Source of the DNA: Tubulanus polymorphus
Lineage: Eukaryota > Nemertea > Palaeonemertea > Tubulaniformes > Tubulanidae
Assembly: GCF_964204645.1 (NCBI RefSeq)
Contig: NC_134028.1
Location: forward strand, 27,006,153-27,070,152
Direction of reading: 5' to 3'
Length of the DNA: 64,000 nt
The notes under the pieces are model-generated. The model worked only from the letters and a program-made list of their open reading frames with translations. It had not been told where the DNA came from and made no database searches. Positions 10,501 through 23,484 of the stretch are shown piece after piece (position 1 is the first letter of the stretch; every line of letters starts with the position of its first letter). Both the position numbers and the translations under genes were made by a program.

Positions 10501-12982
10501 CTCATCAGATGAAGTAGTCAAGGATAATAAGATCGATTATACCCAGTTGGAACAAGCTGATAAAGATGACGCCAAAACAATAGACAATTGTGACAAAGAC
10601 GAAGCACAGAATGAAGTTGGGAAGAATGACGTAAATGTAGAAAGTGAGGTGGACGAACAAAACGAACTGCAAGGGGATAGACCTGCGCAGAGACCTGAAA
10701 ATCAGCTGCGTGAGACTGCGAACGATAATATCGTTCAGGTGCAATCAGAAACAACTGAAAATGAGAGGCAAATCTCGTCACTTGTTGAAAAAGAACAAGC
10801 TGGCAAAAAGAGCCCGGATGAGGGGAAAGCAGCAGATATTCAGATAACAGTGATTAGTCCACCATCGGAAGATGACCAGGTGTCACAAACCGAGAATTGC
10901 GCTGAAGTTGTGGGGCATAACAATACGGAAACCAGCGAGCAAGTTAAAGAAAGTATTGAAAACGAGCAAACATTTCATGAAACAATGAATGGCACGGGAA
11001 AACATGGTGTCGTTCCAGATAATGAATTATCCAGCAATGAAGAAATGATCGAAGATAGCCAACAACCATTTAGTTCACCAGATGTTGAAGTCAATAAAGT
11101 AATTGAAAAGGAAACGGCTTCAAATGAACAAGAATCAAAAGTTAACGTAGCATCTAATAACGAATTACCGAATCAGAATATAGCACCCGGTATAACTGTA
11201 AATAAGATACTCGTGGATGATAAAGAATCTGACGGTGGATTGAAACATTCCCTTGCGACTGATGTCAGTGAGGTCGGTGATAGAGATGCTGGATGTGGAG
11301 ATAGAATGGAGGAGTCCGAAAGCGATAAGTCAGAAAATTTTCATAAGACTGAAAATGACTCATCTTTGGCGAATAAAAGCGAGCATCAACAAGAGAACGC
11401 CAGTGATACAACAACAGAGGATACCTCATTCAAAGATAACCCTGATTCTGATCACAAACCTCCAACTATCAGCACAGACTCAGATGAGTCAGAGCCGGGA
11501 TTTATAGAAAATCATATCGAAAATGATGAAAAACCATTAGATTCACAACAGATCAATACAAATAATGAAACTAATCTTGTAAACAAGATTCCTGATCACA
11601 CAAATCATCGGCAAGTACGGCGACCAACTTCAACACCGATCATAGAGGAAATGAGTTATAGTTCATCATTAGAACCGTCACAGGACATACAAAATAGAAA
11701 TACAAATAATCCTAGTCATTCCGAGACGTCTCGGAAAGTTATAGCCGAAAATCAAAAAGTACCGAAGCAGAAAACGAAAGATAATTTGAATATTAATAAT
11801 AGGAATAAGAGACAACAACAACAAATACGTCGAGATAGTGACAGCAAATCTTCCGTGTCTGATAGTGATAAATCAGCTGAAATAATGAAACGGCTCGAAG
11901 TCATGCAATCTGATAATGACCGACTGCGTGAGGACAACCGTCGAATAACTAGAGACATGGGTTTGATAATGACACGTTTCGAAGATTTCGTTAAAGAAAG
12001 CAAACTAAAAGAGAACGATATTCGTAAAACCCTCGAGAAAAATAAATCAGAGAAAGAAGAACTGACGAATGAACTTCATTCGTCTAGAAAAGAGAATGCG
12101 TTCATGTCGGAAAGAATTAAAGATTTAGAGAAGGATAAACAGAATTTATCCGACGCGCTAGAACATAGTGAAGAAACGTTGGAAAAAACGATGCACGAAG
12201 TCGACGAAATCAGTAAAAAGAATGATTTGTTAGAGGACGAAATAAAGACGTTAATCGATCAAATGAAAACGATGCAAGCTCAGTATAACAGCAGTAAAAC
12301 AGCTCTAGGTCGTTACGAAGAAATGGGTACGCCCAGTTTAGAGACGGAAATGCTTCGTAGGGAATTGGATAAAGTAAAGGATGACAATATTCAATTGAAA
12401 GAGTCTCTCGACGAGCAAATCCAGAGGCGTGGACTAGCGCAAAGCGTTCTCGACGATGTCATCAAAACTAACGAAGGCTTCAGGCGTGAAGTTTCCAAAT
12501 TACGTCATAGAGATGTGAAATTAATCACGTTGGAAACTCCGAATCATCAACTGGAAAAAACCGAATTGAAGCTCATCGTTGACAATGCTAGTATAACCGA
12601 CTTGTTAAAAACGGTTAAAGATAGTAAACAAGCGCCGGACACTCACAGATCGACACATCAGAAACTGGACACGAACGATCGCGAACAACAACTCGTAAAC
12701 AAACTACGTGAATCTGAACAACGAGCCGCGATCGCAAACCGTCGTGTTAAAAACCTCGAGGGTTTACTCGGCGATATTTATCATAACGAACAAATGAAAT
12801 CGTATCCTCGTAAACTACCGTCGACTAAAGAGACGCCGATTACAACTTTTCCGGTAATCAGCGCAAACAAACCGAAACCCGCCGTAAAACAAATCACTGT
12901 CGATCCGAAAGTTTATAATAGTTACGTTCGATTGGCGAAGGATAGAGCGCGACTCACTCAGCGCGATACCGTTAAAAACTAA
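7514..12982 (+). CDS. Large acidic disordered protein with C-terminal coiled coil and QTD motif cluster
   Basis: One uninterrupted 1,822-codon exon; I do not recognise the family. The start at 7514 follows a likely splice acceptor at 7463-7470, so a 5' untranslated exon is probable. Residues 1-280 are basic/proline-rich with SP motifs. Near 296-325 lies a tandem NRTTPSPR repeat of three copies. Residues ~480-1450 are extremely rich in Asp, Glu, Asn, Ser and Thr and almost certainly disordered; a GAT run gives an acidic stretch near 478. Four QTD motifs (GIQTD, ECQTD, EIQTD, ACQTD) sit in about 55 residues at 502-555. Residues ~1452-1665 form a strong heptad coiled coil, with a second short one at ~1722-1760, then a basic tail. 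The layout (disordered scaffold, LC8-like motifs, coiled coil) fits a cytoskeletal or centrosomal scaffold, but this is inference. AATAAA at 13394 is a plausible polyadenylation signal. Confidence 0.75.
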   Translation: MESTDLRDSVQREGTYSIDTEYTRTKTYLVDDEEDEGDDDANEVIKSPPTTRRQNNVTASNGNKSAKIKSTVKYGNKKKDNFFVSERNVYAPVIPRYTEHSPRPVSPRVYQQRQPKPASIPGYFITFNDKPRPQSPQPTPPRRKTVRSLSPKPTGGSRNRPNQQSDRKRSSFANPNGRLVSIKTNMDGKNVKFNDVDEDDKPSKPLLSVATERKAHSMSQRAMATLSPAVISQSHVLIDDEVERVDSAASVNTDYGFSVATPVFRGTSRAADPVVRNSAGFLDESNSDLIHIAEVQRANRTTPSPRTNRTTPSPRANRTTPSPRSSAKLKKNRPANQSHIERTKTQNDNNLENQLTPRKAKHDHTTKNSVSLKNPNDKTSNPEVTKLTITQDELEKQPQSQLPYRDARFISTVQTSGLDEERIDDTSSVSLEPDIVPDKVERSTSMPDNQAFPQPHDDIIDISSNQSYIDKRTHATDDNDDDDDDEEEDNNEVKDAPMMTDEGIQTDDVHNATTNEECQTDVMTMKDGDTANEEIQTDDVVHTVTTSEACQTDQASPEPPWTDQPTIDDNQPEIITSVVTVTGNDRTENDSVVADVQEESANDTEINTSENLESTESDIVNDSQIDQSSSNNESSKDTNNTKHAISPSQECDKQPTVETTIEPIEDTVDNSHMTDEAPGDINFTDGAQNVAVIDNSQEENDNTDFQVEKSDHKIEASDNKVLDQEQTENEDKMEANMNNESENSPLSAPDESKDNREEEKVVIPDDRYEEIIDEEVDLMYPIHHHVRNDSVQRNGEHKKDNNHISGSGHKTVSSESSQDTLNSIQIEDRGLIAETAGAKPKTNRVIENEKRESVTSDLHEGNGAVAGSDEVEPQQTNSSGDVEDGTQSKTKVDEPENVIEETESTEVVSHEEEQQVQNNQSNDDSAMKRHSERSEDINGKNPPTDNESSDKNDIKDKQNENISEVIGEKSENVDDKNSIKEIANEDVSSPNTSDTVSSDEVVKDNKIDYTQLEQADKDDAKTIDNCDKDEAQNEVGKNDVNVESEVDEQNELQGDRPAQRPENQLRETANDNIVQVQSETTENERQISSLVEKEQAGKKSPDEGKAADIQITVISPPSEDDQVSQTENCAEVVGHNNTETSEQVKESIENEQTFHETMNGTGKHGVVPDNELSSNEEMIEDSQQPFSSPDVEVNKVIEKETASNEQESKVNVASNNELPNQNIAPGITVNKILVDDKESDGGLKHSLATDVSEVGDRDAGCGDRMEESESDKSENFHKTENDSSLANKSEHQQENASDTTTEDTSFKDNPDSDHKPPTISTDSDESEPGFIENHIENDEKPLDSQQINTNNETNLVNKIPDHTNHRQVRRPTSTPIIEEMSYSSSLEPSQDIQNRNTNNPSHSETSRKVIAENQKVPKQKTKDNLNINNRNKRQQQQIRRDSDSKSSVSDSDKSAEIMKRLEVMQSDNDRLREDNRRITRDMGLIMTRFEDFVKESKLKENDIRKTLEKNKSEKEELTNELHSSRKENAFMSERIKDLEKDKQNLSDALEHSEETLEKTMHEVDEISKKNDLLEDEIKTLIDQMKTMQAQYNSSKTALGRYEEMGTPSLETEMLRRELDKVKDDNIQLKESLDEQIQRRGLAQSVLDDVIKTNEGFRREVSKLRHRDVKLITLETPNHQLEKTELKLIVDNASITDLLKTVKDSKQAPDTHRSTHQKLDTNDREQQLVNKLRESEQRAAIANRRVKNLEGLLGDIYHNEQMKSYPRKLPSTKETPITTFPVISANKPKPAVKQITVDPKVYNSYVRLAKDRARLTQRDTVKN

Positions 12983-13706
12983 TCAGTCGAATATGCATGA
13001 AATTATCGATGTTTTAAGATCGTGCTGAAATCTACTACACGAGAATGAAAGTTTAATGAATGTGCGTCATTTGCGAAGAATTTTCATAAAGAAACGACTG
13101 TCAAAAATTTGTTGACGGATATTAGGGGTTCGAACTACAAACTCCGTTCCAGTGAGATCTAACTTTTAACATTCACCACACGATTCTGCAGTAAGGTCGA
13201 GTCCCACTTTAGTAAATCTATTTTAATTAATCGATTTCTGTCAATCGTAGCTCCGTGATTATGTAACATTTATGATTAACATTAAGAATCGCAAAATTAA
13301 TGTATGTATAAATTAAAACCTATTGTAAGTATTATTTTTCTAAATATTTATTGAATATATTTTAAGAATCTGGACGTGTCTGTGATAATGTAAAATAAAT
13401 CAATGCGAACATTAGTTATTGAATAATACATTAAAATTGAAGATGAATCACGGGTTTTGTTTGTCTGATTGTGTGCACTGAGAGGATGCCTGAGAACATG
13501 TTTCGTGTTGATACAGAAGGTATTAAGTAAAATGCAGCTGCTGATGGTTTGCGCTATTAAATAACCTATCTTTTATATAGTTCCATTTATCTAATGAATT
13601 TTCACCGATAAGGAGTAATATACAAGGCGCGGTCTAAACGCACCTAGCCATAAATATCCACTCGCAAAAACTATCCACTCGATTTTGTGTCAAGCATTCC
13701 GTCAGA
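12983..13706. other. 3' UTR and intergenic spacer
   Basis: This holds the 3' untranslated region of the preceding ORF, with AATAAA at 13394-13399, and the promoter side of the serine protease gene. No further exon seen. Confidence 0.5.
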
Positions 13707-15779
<2,073 letters not shown>

Positions 15780-16574
15780 TTTGTAGTAAAATACAATTAT
15801 TTCTCTGCAGAATTGAAAATAAGGAAGTCGGTTTTTTTTTCTCATTTCCTCAGTTTTTGTTCTTTTTTCTGATTTCTGTGTTACATCCCGAATCCGGGCG
15901 CGCAACGCTGAGTGAAAGAGGTAAAAAGTGTTACGCTTTAGTCTGTTGTGTAAGCGAACACTTCTTCAGTAGTGCAGATGGCATCCTCGCCTGCCAGAGC
16001 CTCACGACGCTCCTAATCGATTTCAGTGGCGCCCCGTTAGAGGCCGGGATATAATCATCAAAAAACGGTGCAAGGGCTTCTTGAGGGGTTTGACCCCAAG
16101 ATATTTAAAAAAACCGTTAAAAATAATTTAGTAAAATACTAAATAAGGTCAAAATCTCTGTAACTTTCGGAGAAGATAGGACACTTTTCTGGGCTACGCC
16201 GAGTCCGGTTACTTGTTGTTGCCCGGTACCAAGGCTCTGGGGATCTAATTGACCCCTAAACACCGTCAAAATATTCTTTATGAATTGATAAATAAAAAAC
16301 GAAACGGTCAATGTGTCTGAAACGTTGAATTATTTTTAGAGATTAAATCCATCGCGCTTCAGGTTCCAACACGGAACTTATTGCGCGTGGTGCTTTATCT
16401 CAAGGAACCTATATCAAATATTACAAAATATTAAAATGTACAGAAATAGACAAAAATAATTAACACAACTTCAAGTTTCCCCAGCAGCAAAATACAATTT
16501 ATGACCCTTGGATGCCGGTTCACCGAAAATTGAGAGCGAGATGGTCAGCCCTAACCCTCGGACAAGTATAACCC

Positions 16575-16652
16575 TACACCCAACCTAGCCGAGATTCGAA
16601 CCCGGGTTTTCCACGTGCAAACTCAGAGTGCCTACCACTAGACCATAGAATT
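16575..16652 (-). repeat. tRNA-like SINE fragment
   Basis: On the minus strand the sequence reads with an A-box-like GGTCTAGTGGTAGGCAC and a B-box-like GGGTTCGAATCTC at tRNA-like spacing. The anticodon arm does not pair convincingly, so I take it as a SINE or tRNA pseudogene. Confidence 0.4.
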
Positions 16653-16696
16653 CTGATGGTCGAGCCAGTGTAAGTTCAACAGAATAGGTTTATTTA

Positions 16697-17015
16697 GCAG
16701 GCCAACACTAGGGTTTCTGCGTTTATTACCAGGCCAACACTAGGGTTTCTGCGTTTATTCCCAGGCCAAAACTAGGGTTTCTGCGTTTATAACCAGGCCA
16801 ACACTAGGGTTTCTGCATTTATTAAACAGGCCAACACTAGGGTTTCTGCGTTTATTACCAGGCCAAAACTAGGGTTTCTGCGTTTATTCACCAGGCCAAC
16901 ACTAGGGTTTCTGCGTTTATTACCAGGCCAAAACTAGGGTTTCTGCGTTTATTCACAAGGCCAAAACTAGGGTTTCTGCGTTTATTCCTAGGCCAACACT
17001 AGGGTTTCTGCGTTT
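16697..17015. repeat. Minisatellite, ~32-bp unit, 10 copies
   Basis: Ten tandem copies built around AGGCCAACACTAGGGTTTCT plus GCGTTTATT and two or three variable bases. Copies alternate between CCAACACT and CCAAAACT variants. Each contains the string CTAGGGTTT, reminiscent of a telomere-type heptamer, but without uninterrupted telomeric arrays. Confidence 0.92.
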
Positions 17016-17524
17016 AATTGAATTGAATTGAATAAAGATTTATTATTACATCTACCGCAAAACAACTTTGTCAAATTTTATTTTCGTGCATGTGAAATTT
17101 CGCAACGGCGCAAATCCACATCAGATTTAACACTACGAGGTAAAGAAATAGTGATTGATTCATTGTCCTGTTGTGATTTTTAGAATGCATGTTGTTGACG
17201 ACTGAAGGGCACCCGGTGTCTCGTCCTCCTGCTGTTGTTGATCGCACTGTCCAGTGTCGAAGGACGTCGAATAATGATGATAATCGGCTTTTGAATTTGT
17301 TACTGGAAAGAAAAACATTGACTATCCTCCAATATCCACTTTAATTTGTCCTCCTCTATCTATTAGGCCTAGATCATCTTATGAAATTAGTAAAGATCTA
17401 AAATACAGCCCATCATCCAACACTCCTCCCGAGATGATCAGTATTACCCTAAATTACGGTGTATAATGCCTTTGATGCTGATTAACTGTCTATATTTGAT
17501 TTCAGATTGAACATCGTCACAGAA

Positions 17525-20088
17525 ATGAACTCTGAACACGGAGAGACTTCACAGAAGCCTGATGACTTGGACAGTGATGAGGCTGAGGGTATGGAGTGTG
17601 TAGTGATGGATAGCGATGATGATGATAATGTAGATGAGATGGATGATGCTGCAGGCGATGATGACGGAGGAGGGATAGTGGTTGAGAATAAAGTATATTT
17701 GCCTCAGGCTCCGTTAGAAGATGGAGAGGAATTAGTATGTGATGAGTCAGCTTATCTGATGTATCATCAAGCACAAACAGGTAACAGTTCTTCACCCCTA
17801 CCTCTGACTGACTTCATCTCACCCCTACCTCTGACTGACTTCATCTCACCCCTACCTCTGACTGACTTCATCTCACCCCTACCTCTGACTGACTTCATCT
17901 CACCCCTACCTCTGACTGACTTCATCTCACCCTCCAAACTCACCTCATCTCTCCAAACTAGCCTTGCCCCACTCCCTCCTGACCGCCCATCAGACTTTTC
18001 CCTACAGCACATAAAGCTGTTTGTTGATATTTTCAGGTGCGCCGTGTTTGAGTTTTGATGTAATCAATGATAATCTGGGTTTGAATCGTGAGAAGTTCCC
18101 TCTATCTTGTTACCTGGTCGCGGGTACAATGGCGCAGCGAGCTCATACTAATAAAATACTCGTGCTGAAAATGAGCAACTTGTTCAAAACGCAAGAGAAA
18201 CCAGAGGATGAAGGTGAGGATGATGAAAGTGATAGCGATGATGATGGAAATGATGAAAAGAAGCCCGATTTAGACGCTGCAATGATTAACCATAACGGAT
18301 GTGTCAATAGAATTAGAGTAAGTTAGTAGTCTCTAGCACTTGCGGGTATTGATTTAAATAAGTCAGCGCTGAAAGGGTTAATGAGTCAATGATTATAAAT
18401 GATTAAAATTGAAATGATTGATGAATTTGTTGTTTATTTTCACACCCAGACGACAAAGCTCGGTGATACAAACGTTGCAGCGACCTGGTCAGAGACGGGT
18501 AAAGTTCATATCTGGGATTTATCGCGACCGTTCGCTGCACTCGATGACCCGACATTAATGAGTTCATACACGAAAAACCTCGAGTCTCCGGAAGCTATTT
18601 ATACATTCACCGGTCACCTGGTCGAGGGTTACGCGATGGCTTGGTCTCCTACTGTTACAGGTGATACATTGATTTCATATATCACGCAGTCCGATCCCTA
18701 CAACTCCTCAGTTCCTTAGAAACTTTCTAAATTGCAAATACTTTTAAAGGTGCTGAGCAAAATGACTGAGACTCCTTTGAAACTCCTTGAATTTAGAGAA
18801 ATAGGAAATAAGATAGTTTAGGAATTGTAAAGGATAAATTTTTGCATTGGTAACCGCCTGGTTTAATGGTTTACTGAGATAAACAATACCAATTTAGAAG
18901 TAGTCTACAGTAATTTGGATATGAAAGTTATGCTGATGCTCCCTCAAATTTGAAATGTTTAAGAAGTGACCAATGTACTAAATACACCCGCTCTCCATAG
19001 ATTCTCACATCATAAATGGACCATAATTAGTTAGAAATATATTTGGATGCTATTACTGACTGATTTGTATTTGACTATTTGAACAGGTCGATTAGTCACA
19101 GGAGACTGTAATAAAAACATCCACATGTGGACTCCTAAAGAGGATGGAAAGTGGAATGTTGACCAGAGACCGTATAGCGGACATACTGCATCGGTAGAGG
19201 ATTTACAATGGTCTCCTAATGAACCCAATGTAAGTTATCATACGTCGTATTCGGGTCGTTCTCTGACTGTACATGATGATTACCGGGTATGTGATATATT
19301 TTCAGGTAATGGCCTCATGTTCTGTTGATAAATCGATCAGAATCTGGGATGTAAGAGCCGCACCGCACCAGGCGTGTATGTTAACCACGGAGGAAGCTCA
19401 TACGCGAGATATCAACGTAATTGACTGGAATAAAACTGAACCGTTTATAATATCAGGAGGAGACGATGGCGTCATTAAAGTATGGGACCTCAGACAATTT
19501 GCGGTTAGTAGTTTCACACACATTCTATGTATAATTGGCATGAATTCGGAAGACTCCATTTACTCCAGGGTCAATCACCCTGGATTATCACGTGGTCTGG
19601 ACAGAGTATTACCATATTTACAAATATTCTACCTCCCATTCCTGGAGCTTCCTTTGAAAATCCATTTTCTGTTTCTTTTTGCTATTCCAAATCATTCTGA
19701 GTATTTTGTAGTAACCGCAGAGTCTACTGTACTGGAAACGAATGAATGGTTTTATGGTAAATGATATGTTTGTTCATTGTAGACCGGTAAACCAGTAGCG
19801 ACATTCAAACATCATACAGCACCTATAACATCGTTAGAATGGTACTGGCACGATTCATCAGTGTTCGCAGCATCCGGTAGCGATAATCAGCTGACTATCT
19901 GGGATCTAGCGGTTGAGAGAGATAGCGAGGTCGGCACCGACGATGAACCGGATATTCCTCCGCAGTTACTGTTCATTCATCAGGGCCAAAAAGACATTAA
20001 AGAACTTCACTGGCACAATCAGTTACCGGGAGTTATAATCAGTACTGCTTATAATGGATTTAATATATTCCGGACAATTAGTGTGTGA
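17525..20088 (+). CDS. GRWD1: Glutamate-rich WD repeat-containing protein 1 (GRWD1/Rrb1)
   Basis: Six exons, 17525-17780, 18037-18317, 18450-18660, 19087-19229, 19306-19503 and 19783-20088, join in phase to 464 residues, close to human GRWD1 (446). The protein is a ribosome-biogenesis factor and histone-binding WD40 protein; the yeast counterpart Rrb1 chaperones ribosomal protein L3. The N-terminus is an acidic stretch ([19 protein letters not shown]) followed by the conserved [20 protein letters not shown] block. A second acidic stretch lies in exon 2. WD40 blades are seen from [17 protein letters not shown] onward, with [42 protein letters not shown] and [18 protein letters not shown]. The C-terminus FNIFRTISV matches the family end exactly as I recall it. 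I chose the ATG at 17525; the frame is open a few codons upstream to a splice acceptor, so an untranslated first exon is likely. Confidence 0.95.
17797..17932. repeat. 27-bp minisatellite in GRWD1 intron 1, 5 copies
   Basis: Five near-identical copies of ACCCCTACCTCTGACTGACT plus TCATCTC directly follow the exon 1 donor (GT at 17781). Because the period is divisible by three the exon frame stays open into the intron, but homology shows that exon 1 joins exon 2 at 18037. Confidence 0.92.
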
Positions 20089-21496
20089 TACATAGACATC
20101 TATCAGGCTGTCTATCCTCTCCTTCCCTTCTATTTTCATTAAACAATGAATTTTAAACTAAAATAAATTTAGTTATGATGATTATGAAAGCATTCTTTCA
20201 TTCCTTTTTATGAAGGATTTCAGGAATGGATTCTTAAGTTCTCCATGTATACAAAGGCGTGGATTTAGGGGGTGGTCTGGACCCCGGCCTGCCTTCCCAT
20301 CGAGGTTGCCCTTTTTGTCGAGACAGATAGTTAAAAACCTGCAAATTTGACACTCATGCTCTTGGAAATTGCAACCTTTTGGATGCATTTCTTCAAAAAT
20401 ATCCAAAACTGATGGCAGAACCACTCGGAGCACCATTAGTCACTTGACTCCTTTATTTGAGAAATGATTATTCTTCTGGACCCCGGCGTTCTGATATTCC
20501 TAGATCCGCCCCTGATCTGTAGGAGTATCTGAAATGACTAACACGGATATTTAAGACTCGCTACTGAAACTGTATTTGAGATAAACAATAATTTATTCTG
20601 GACGGATATTTCATAAACAACAACATAATACAATCATATATCATTGGACTTGTATAATTAATGTATCACAGAATATAATTAGACCTCATTGATCTTCATT
20701 AAAGCGCTTTAATAAGAAGTGCATTCAGAATTAAATCCAACTCGTTTTTCTGACTTAATACCATCGCTGCATAATGGAAATCCGTTCAACGAACTTCAGG
20801 GGACCAAAAAATATGTTCAACATAACCATAATATGCAGTATGAAATCAATATTGTATCAAATACGAAGAATCTTAGTATTTGATACATGTTGATGTTTGA
20901 TACAAGTTAGATTGATGTTTAACTGTAATGAATTTTGGATGAACCCCATCCCTAAAATGCATAGCCTAACACAGTGTCACTAGAGTACTTTCAGTAACTT
21001 AAATCGCTTAAGATTACATATCCACTGGCGACACTAACACCTCAAACATTGAACTGCAATTACAAATTAGGTCGCGAAATAGGAAATAATAAATGGAACT
21101 GATGCGATGAACGAGTAAAGAAATTTTGACTGTAGTTTGAATACTTTTAAAATGTTGACTTCATTTTTCTGCATCAACTATCAACTCGGTCTATAGAGAG
21201 GTATATACATTATGTGTACACTACACGAAAAAGTATAAATCATTTATAGAAATAAAAAGATATGAATATAACAGAAAATTCACTATCATCGAATGAAGCA
21301 AAGAGGAATATAAGAGGAATACGGTATATAATGTGGTTATATACATGTGTTATAAAATGTTTGTTTAGACTGAAGATAGAAGTACTTTGTACAATAACTA
21401 TCTATTTAATCTTTTGGCCGTTAATTATTCAGACAGAAATTCCTATATTGCAGCAGTTGCTGAGGACGGATTGTTGCGACATCCATCTCCTCGTAT
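20089..21496. other. Convergent 3' region with a TIR element
   Basis: GRWD1 (+) and the large coiled-coil gene (-) end towards each other here. AATAAA at about 20162 can serve GRWD1. Several TTTATT strings (minus-strand AATAAA) near 20590 can serve the minus gene. No exon is seen beyond these untranslated regions. Confidence 0.45.
20250..20515. mobile_element. Non-autonomous DNA transposon with GGGGCGGATCTAGG-type TIRs
   Basis: The left end reads AGGCGTGGATTTAGGGGG and the right end CCTAGATCCGCCCCTG, which is its imperfect inverted complement. Related ends occur at 46.2, 51.8 and 59.9 kb. Ends of the form CAGGGGCGGATCYAGG are familiar to me from hAT-like non-autonomous elements, but the superfamily assignment is inference. 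Confidence 0.5.
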
Positions 21497-21806
21497 TTAC
21501 GTTTTCCCTCCATCTTCATTACCTTTATTTTCATCAGGTTTATTATCATCCTTCTTGTCATCGTCCTTCTTGTCATCATCCTTCTTGTTATCATTATCAT
21601 CATCCTTTTTCTCATCATTATTTGGTTTGTCCTTCTCATCTTCATCATTCGGTTTATCATCACCTTTATCATCATTCTTATCGTCTTTATTCTCCTCGTC
21701 ATTTGTTGGTTCATCGTCATCTGAATCATCGTCGTCTTCATCCTTTTTCGGAGGTTCTTTTTCCGGTTGGTTTAGTTTCATGATCAAATCCTTCCACTTC
21801 AACCAT
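21497..21806 (-). CDS. Alternative terminal exon of the coiled-coil gene: acidic Asp/Lys tail
   Basis: The acceptor TTGACAG precedes 21806 and the frame runs to a stop at 21497. With the last base of the previous codon it begins RWLKWKDLIMKLNQPEKEPP and continues as about 75 residues almost entirely of Asp, Lys, Asn, Glu and Pro. It accepts the phase-2 end of the exon at 24576-24757, so the junction reads TVTR-WLKWKDL. Isoform length through this exon and without the 25.8-26.2 kb exon sums to 980 residues with no frame break, which supports the model. The highly charged tail is likely disordered; its role is unknown. Confidence 0.6.
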
Positions 21807-23327
21807 CTGTCAAGAAAAATAAAAAACAATTATTCAAAAGTTAAAACAATTTCGTGATCAACAGTTTGTAATATCTGATTTGTATCGAGTAGTTTACAAT
21901 TGCATTTAACATTGTTAAATTAATATTTTTGAATTACAACCTTTTCTTATTTCGTCTGGTAGAAACTGATTGATGTTTTATCAAGAGTTTAATCTGCTCT
22001 CCTTACACAGAACACTCCCTTCCGTATTCATTATAACAGTGTGTACTCCGTACAGACAATAGATTCTAAAATACAGTCAAATCTGCTTAATCCAGATTTG
22101 CTTCATCCTAATTTTGATCTTATCCACATACGCTCCAACGCATAAATATACCTAACGTGTTTATTAATTTGGACCATAAACTGAATGGATTTCATCAGTC
22201 CTAAATAATCTGAATTAAGCCGATATTATATTGTATAGCTTATCTTTCAGCCCAGGAATATGCAGTATTCCAAAGTGTCCGTATTGTACACTAGCAAATA
22301 GACCTCAGTCTAGCGGGCCACTGGAGGATACATTATAGTCCGTTCCCCAATGGTATACAACACAATCACAACCAAATTGATTCTTACCATTTATTCATTA
22401 TCAAATATAAACATATCTAGAAATATAAATTTGTTATACAGCTTTTCTATTCTATACATTAATCGAAAAAGTACAACATTGAAATTAAAATGAAATTAAA
22501 CATTATCTAATAACAATAACATAAAACAGAATATAAATCTATATTTCTATGTAGATATCACATTAATGCTATAATTTGGTGCAAGGATCATCCATTGAAG
22601 TAGTTTCTTTCTAATGGATTACAAGATAAGCCGTAAGATAATCTTAATTTATCCAATTTCTGTTTGATCACAGTTTGGCTAATGGTAATTCAATCATTGA
22701 TTCATAGAGATCAAATTACATTCAGCTTCTAACATGTGTTATGTAAGCAGCTTGTTTACAACAACCGTTTTTATCAGATTAGTTTCAAACTTTCAATTAC
22801 CTGATATTACAGTATGTTCAAACTTACAATTGTAATTAGACTGAATATATTTGTAAACTTTTACTGCGTCATTTTAAGGGTGGCCACTGACCTGGGTTAA
22901 ACTCTAGGAATTTCCAAAAACTTGGAAAATTCTGAGAATTTGGATAACGCTATTGAACATGCGTCTTGAACAATACGCGATTCAATGAAAAATGGATGAA
23001 TTGTTACATTTATAACCTGAAATTTTCTCAGATTTATTTAGGGGATATTTCGTGTAACCTTATGGACAAATCAGGGAAACCTAAGGGGGAAAGTGGAGCC
23101 ACCCTGATTTTGTAAGCTTCATTTTAAATTGAGTCTAAAAGACTGTTCTACCAAACAGTGTCATGCGCTAACAGTCCGTGTCCTCGGCCCGGGCACAGGC
23201 TACCAGTCCGTGTCCTCGGCCCGGGCACAGGCTACCAGTCCCTGTCCTCGGCCCGGGCACAGGCTACCAGTCCGTGTCCTCGGCCCGGGCACAGGCTACC
23301 AGTCCGTGTCCTCGGCCCGGGCACAGG
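21807..23327. other. Intron between two alternative 3' exons, with a MITE
   Basis: AT-rich stretch with no exon recognised. It holds the likely 3' untranslated region of the isoform ending at 23328, including most copies of a 32-bp minisatellite, and a MITE at about 22075-22235. Confidence 0.45.
22075..22235. mobile_element. MITE with pogo/Tigger-like ends
   Basis: Starts ACAGTCAAATCTGCTTAATC and ends with an inverted counterpart (AATCTGAATTAAGCCG). Similar ends are found in copies at 51.05-51.21 and 52.66-52.84 kb. The CAGTCAAA start resembles pogo/Tigger-type MITEs; the assignment is by memory of such ends only. Confidence 0.5.
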
Positions 23328-23356
23328 CTACCAGTCCGTGTCCTCGGCCCGGGCAC
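23170..23356. repeat. 32-bp GC-rich minisatellite, 6 copies, overlapping a coding end
   Basis: Six copies of CAGTCCGTGTCCTCGGCCCG plus GGCACAGGCTAC. The copy nearest 23356 lies inside the minus-strand terminal exon and encodes its last residues (ARAEDTDW and stop); the other copies fall in the 3' untranslated region. Confidence 0.93.
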
Positions 23357-23484
23357 GGGTCGGATTACGTCCCGATCGATCGCGTGATATAAGAGATTTT
23401 CGCCGGCCACGTAAACTCTCGACGTCCGGCTCCTCAGGCGGGGTCAGTTCTACTTTAGGCGCCGGGGAACCTTTGCCGGGAAAC
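23328..23484 (-). CDS. Alternative terminal exon of the coiled-coil gene: basic RS-rich tail
   Basis: From the acceptor CACGAAG (AG just above 23484) the frame runs 52 codons to a TAG at 23328. It accepts the phase-2 end of the exon at 24576-24757, giving TVTR-FPGKGSPAPKVELTPPEEP and then a basic, serine/arginine-rich segment (LRGRRKSLISRDRSGRNPTR) before ARAEDTDW. This is the reverse in charge of the competing terminal exon at 21.5-21.8 kb. The isoform would be 929 residues with no frame break. Confidence 0.6.

Larger units (their letters stand above)
15780..17505. other. Intergenic spacer with minisatellite
   Basis: No coding exon recognised. Contains a tRNA-like repeat head near 16575-16650, a ten-copy minisatellite, and the putative 5' untranslated part of GRWD1, whose first coding exon begins at a splice acceptor (AG at 17504-17505). 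Confidence 0.45.

Noticed and set aside
16697-17015. Possible CRISPR-like array
   Set aside because: Unit and spacing are those of a tandem minisatellite with no unique spacers, and the genome is eukaryotic.
19504-19764. Extension of GRWD1 exon 5 to a stop at 19764
   Set aside because: The WD40 family sequence jumps from LRQF to TGKPVATF, which fits splicing from 19503 to 19783; the extension is intron read-through.
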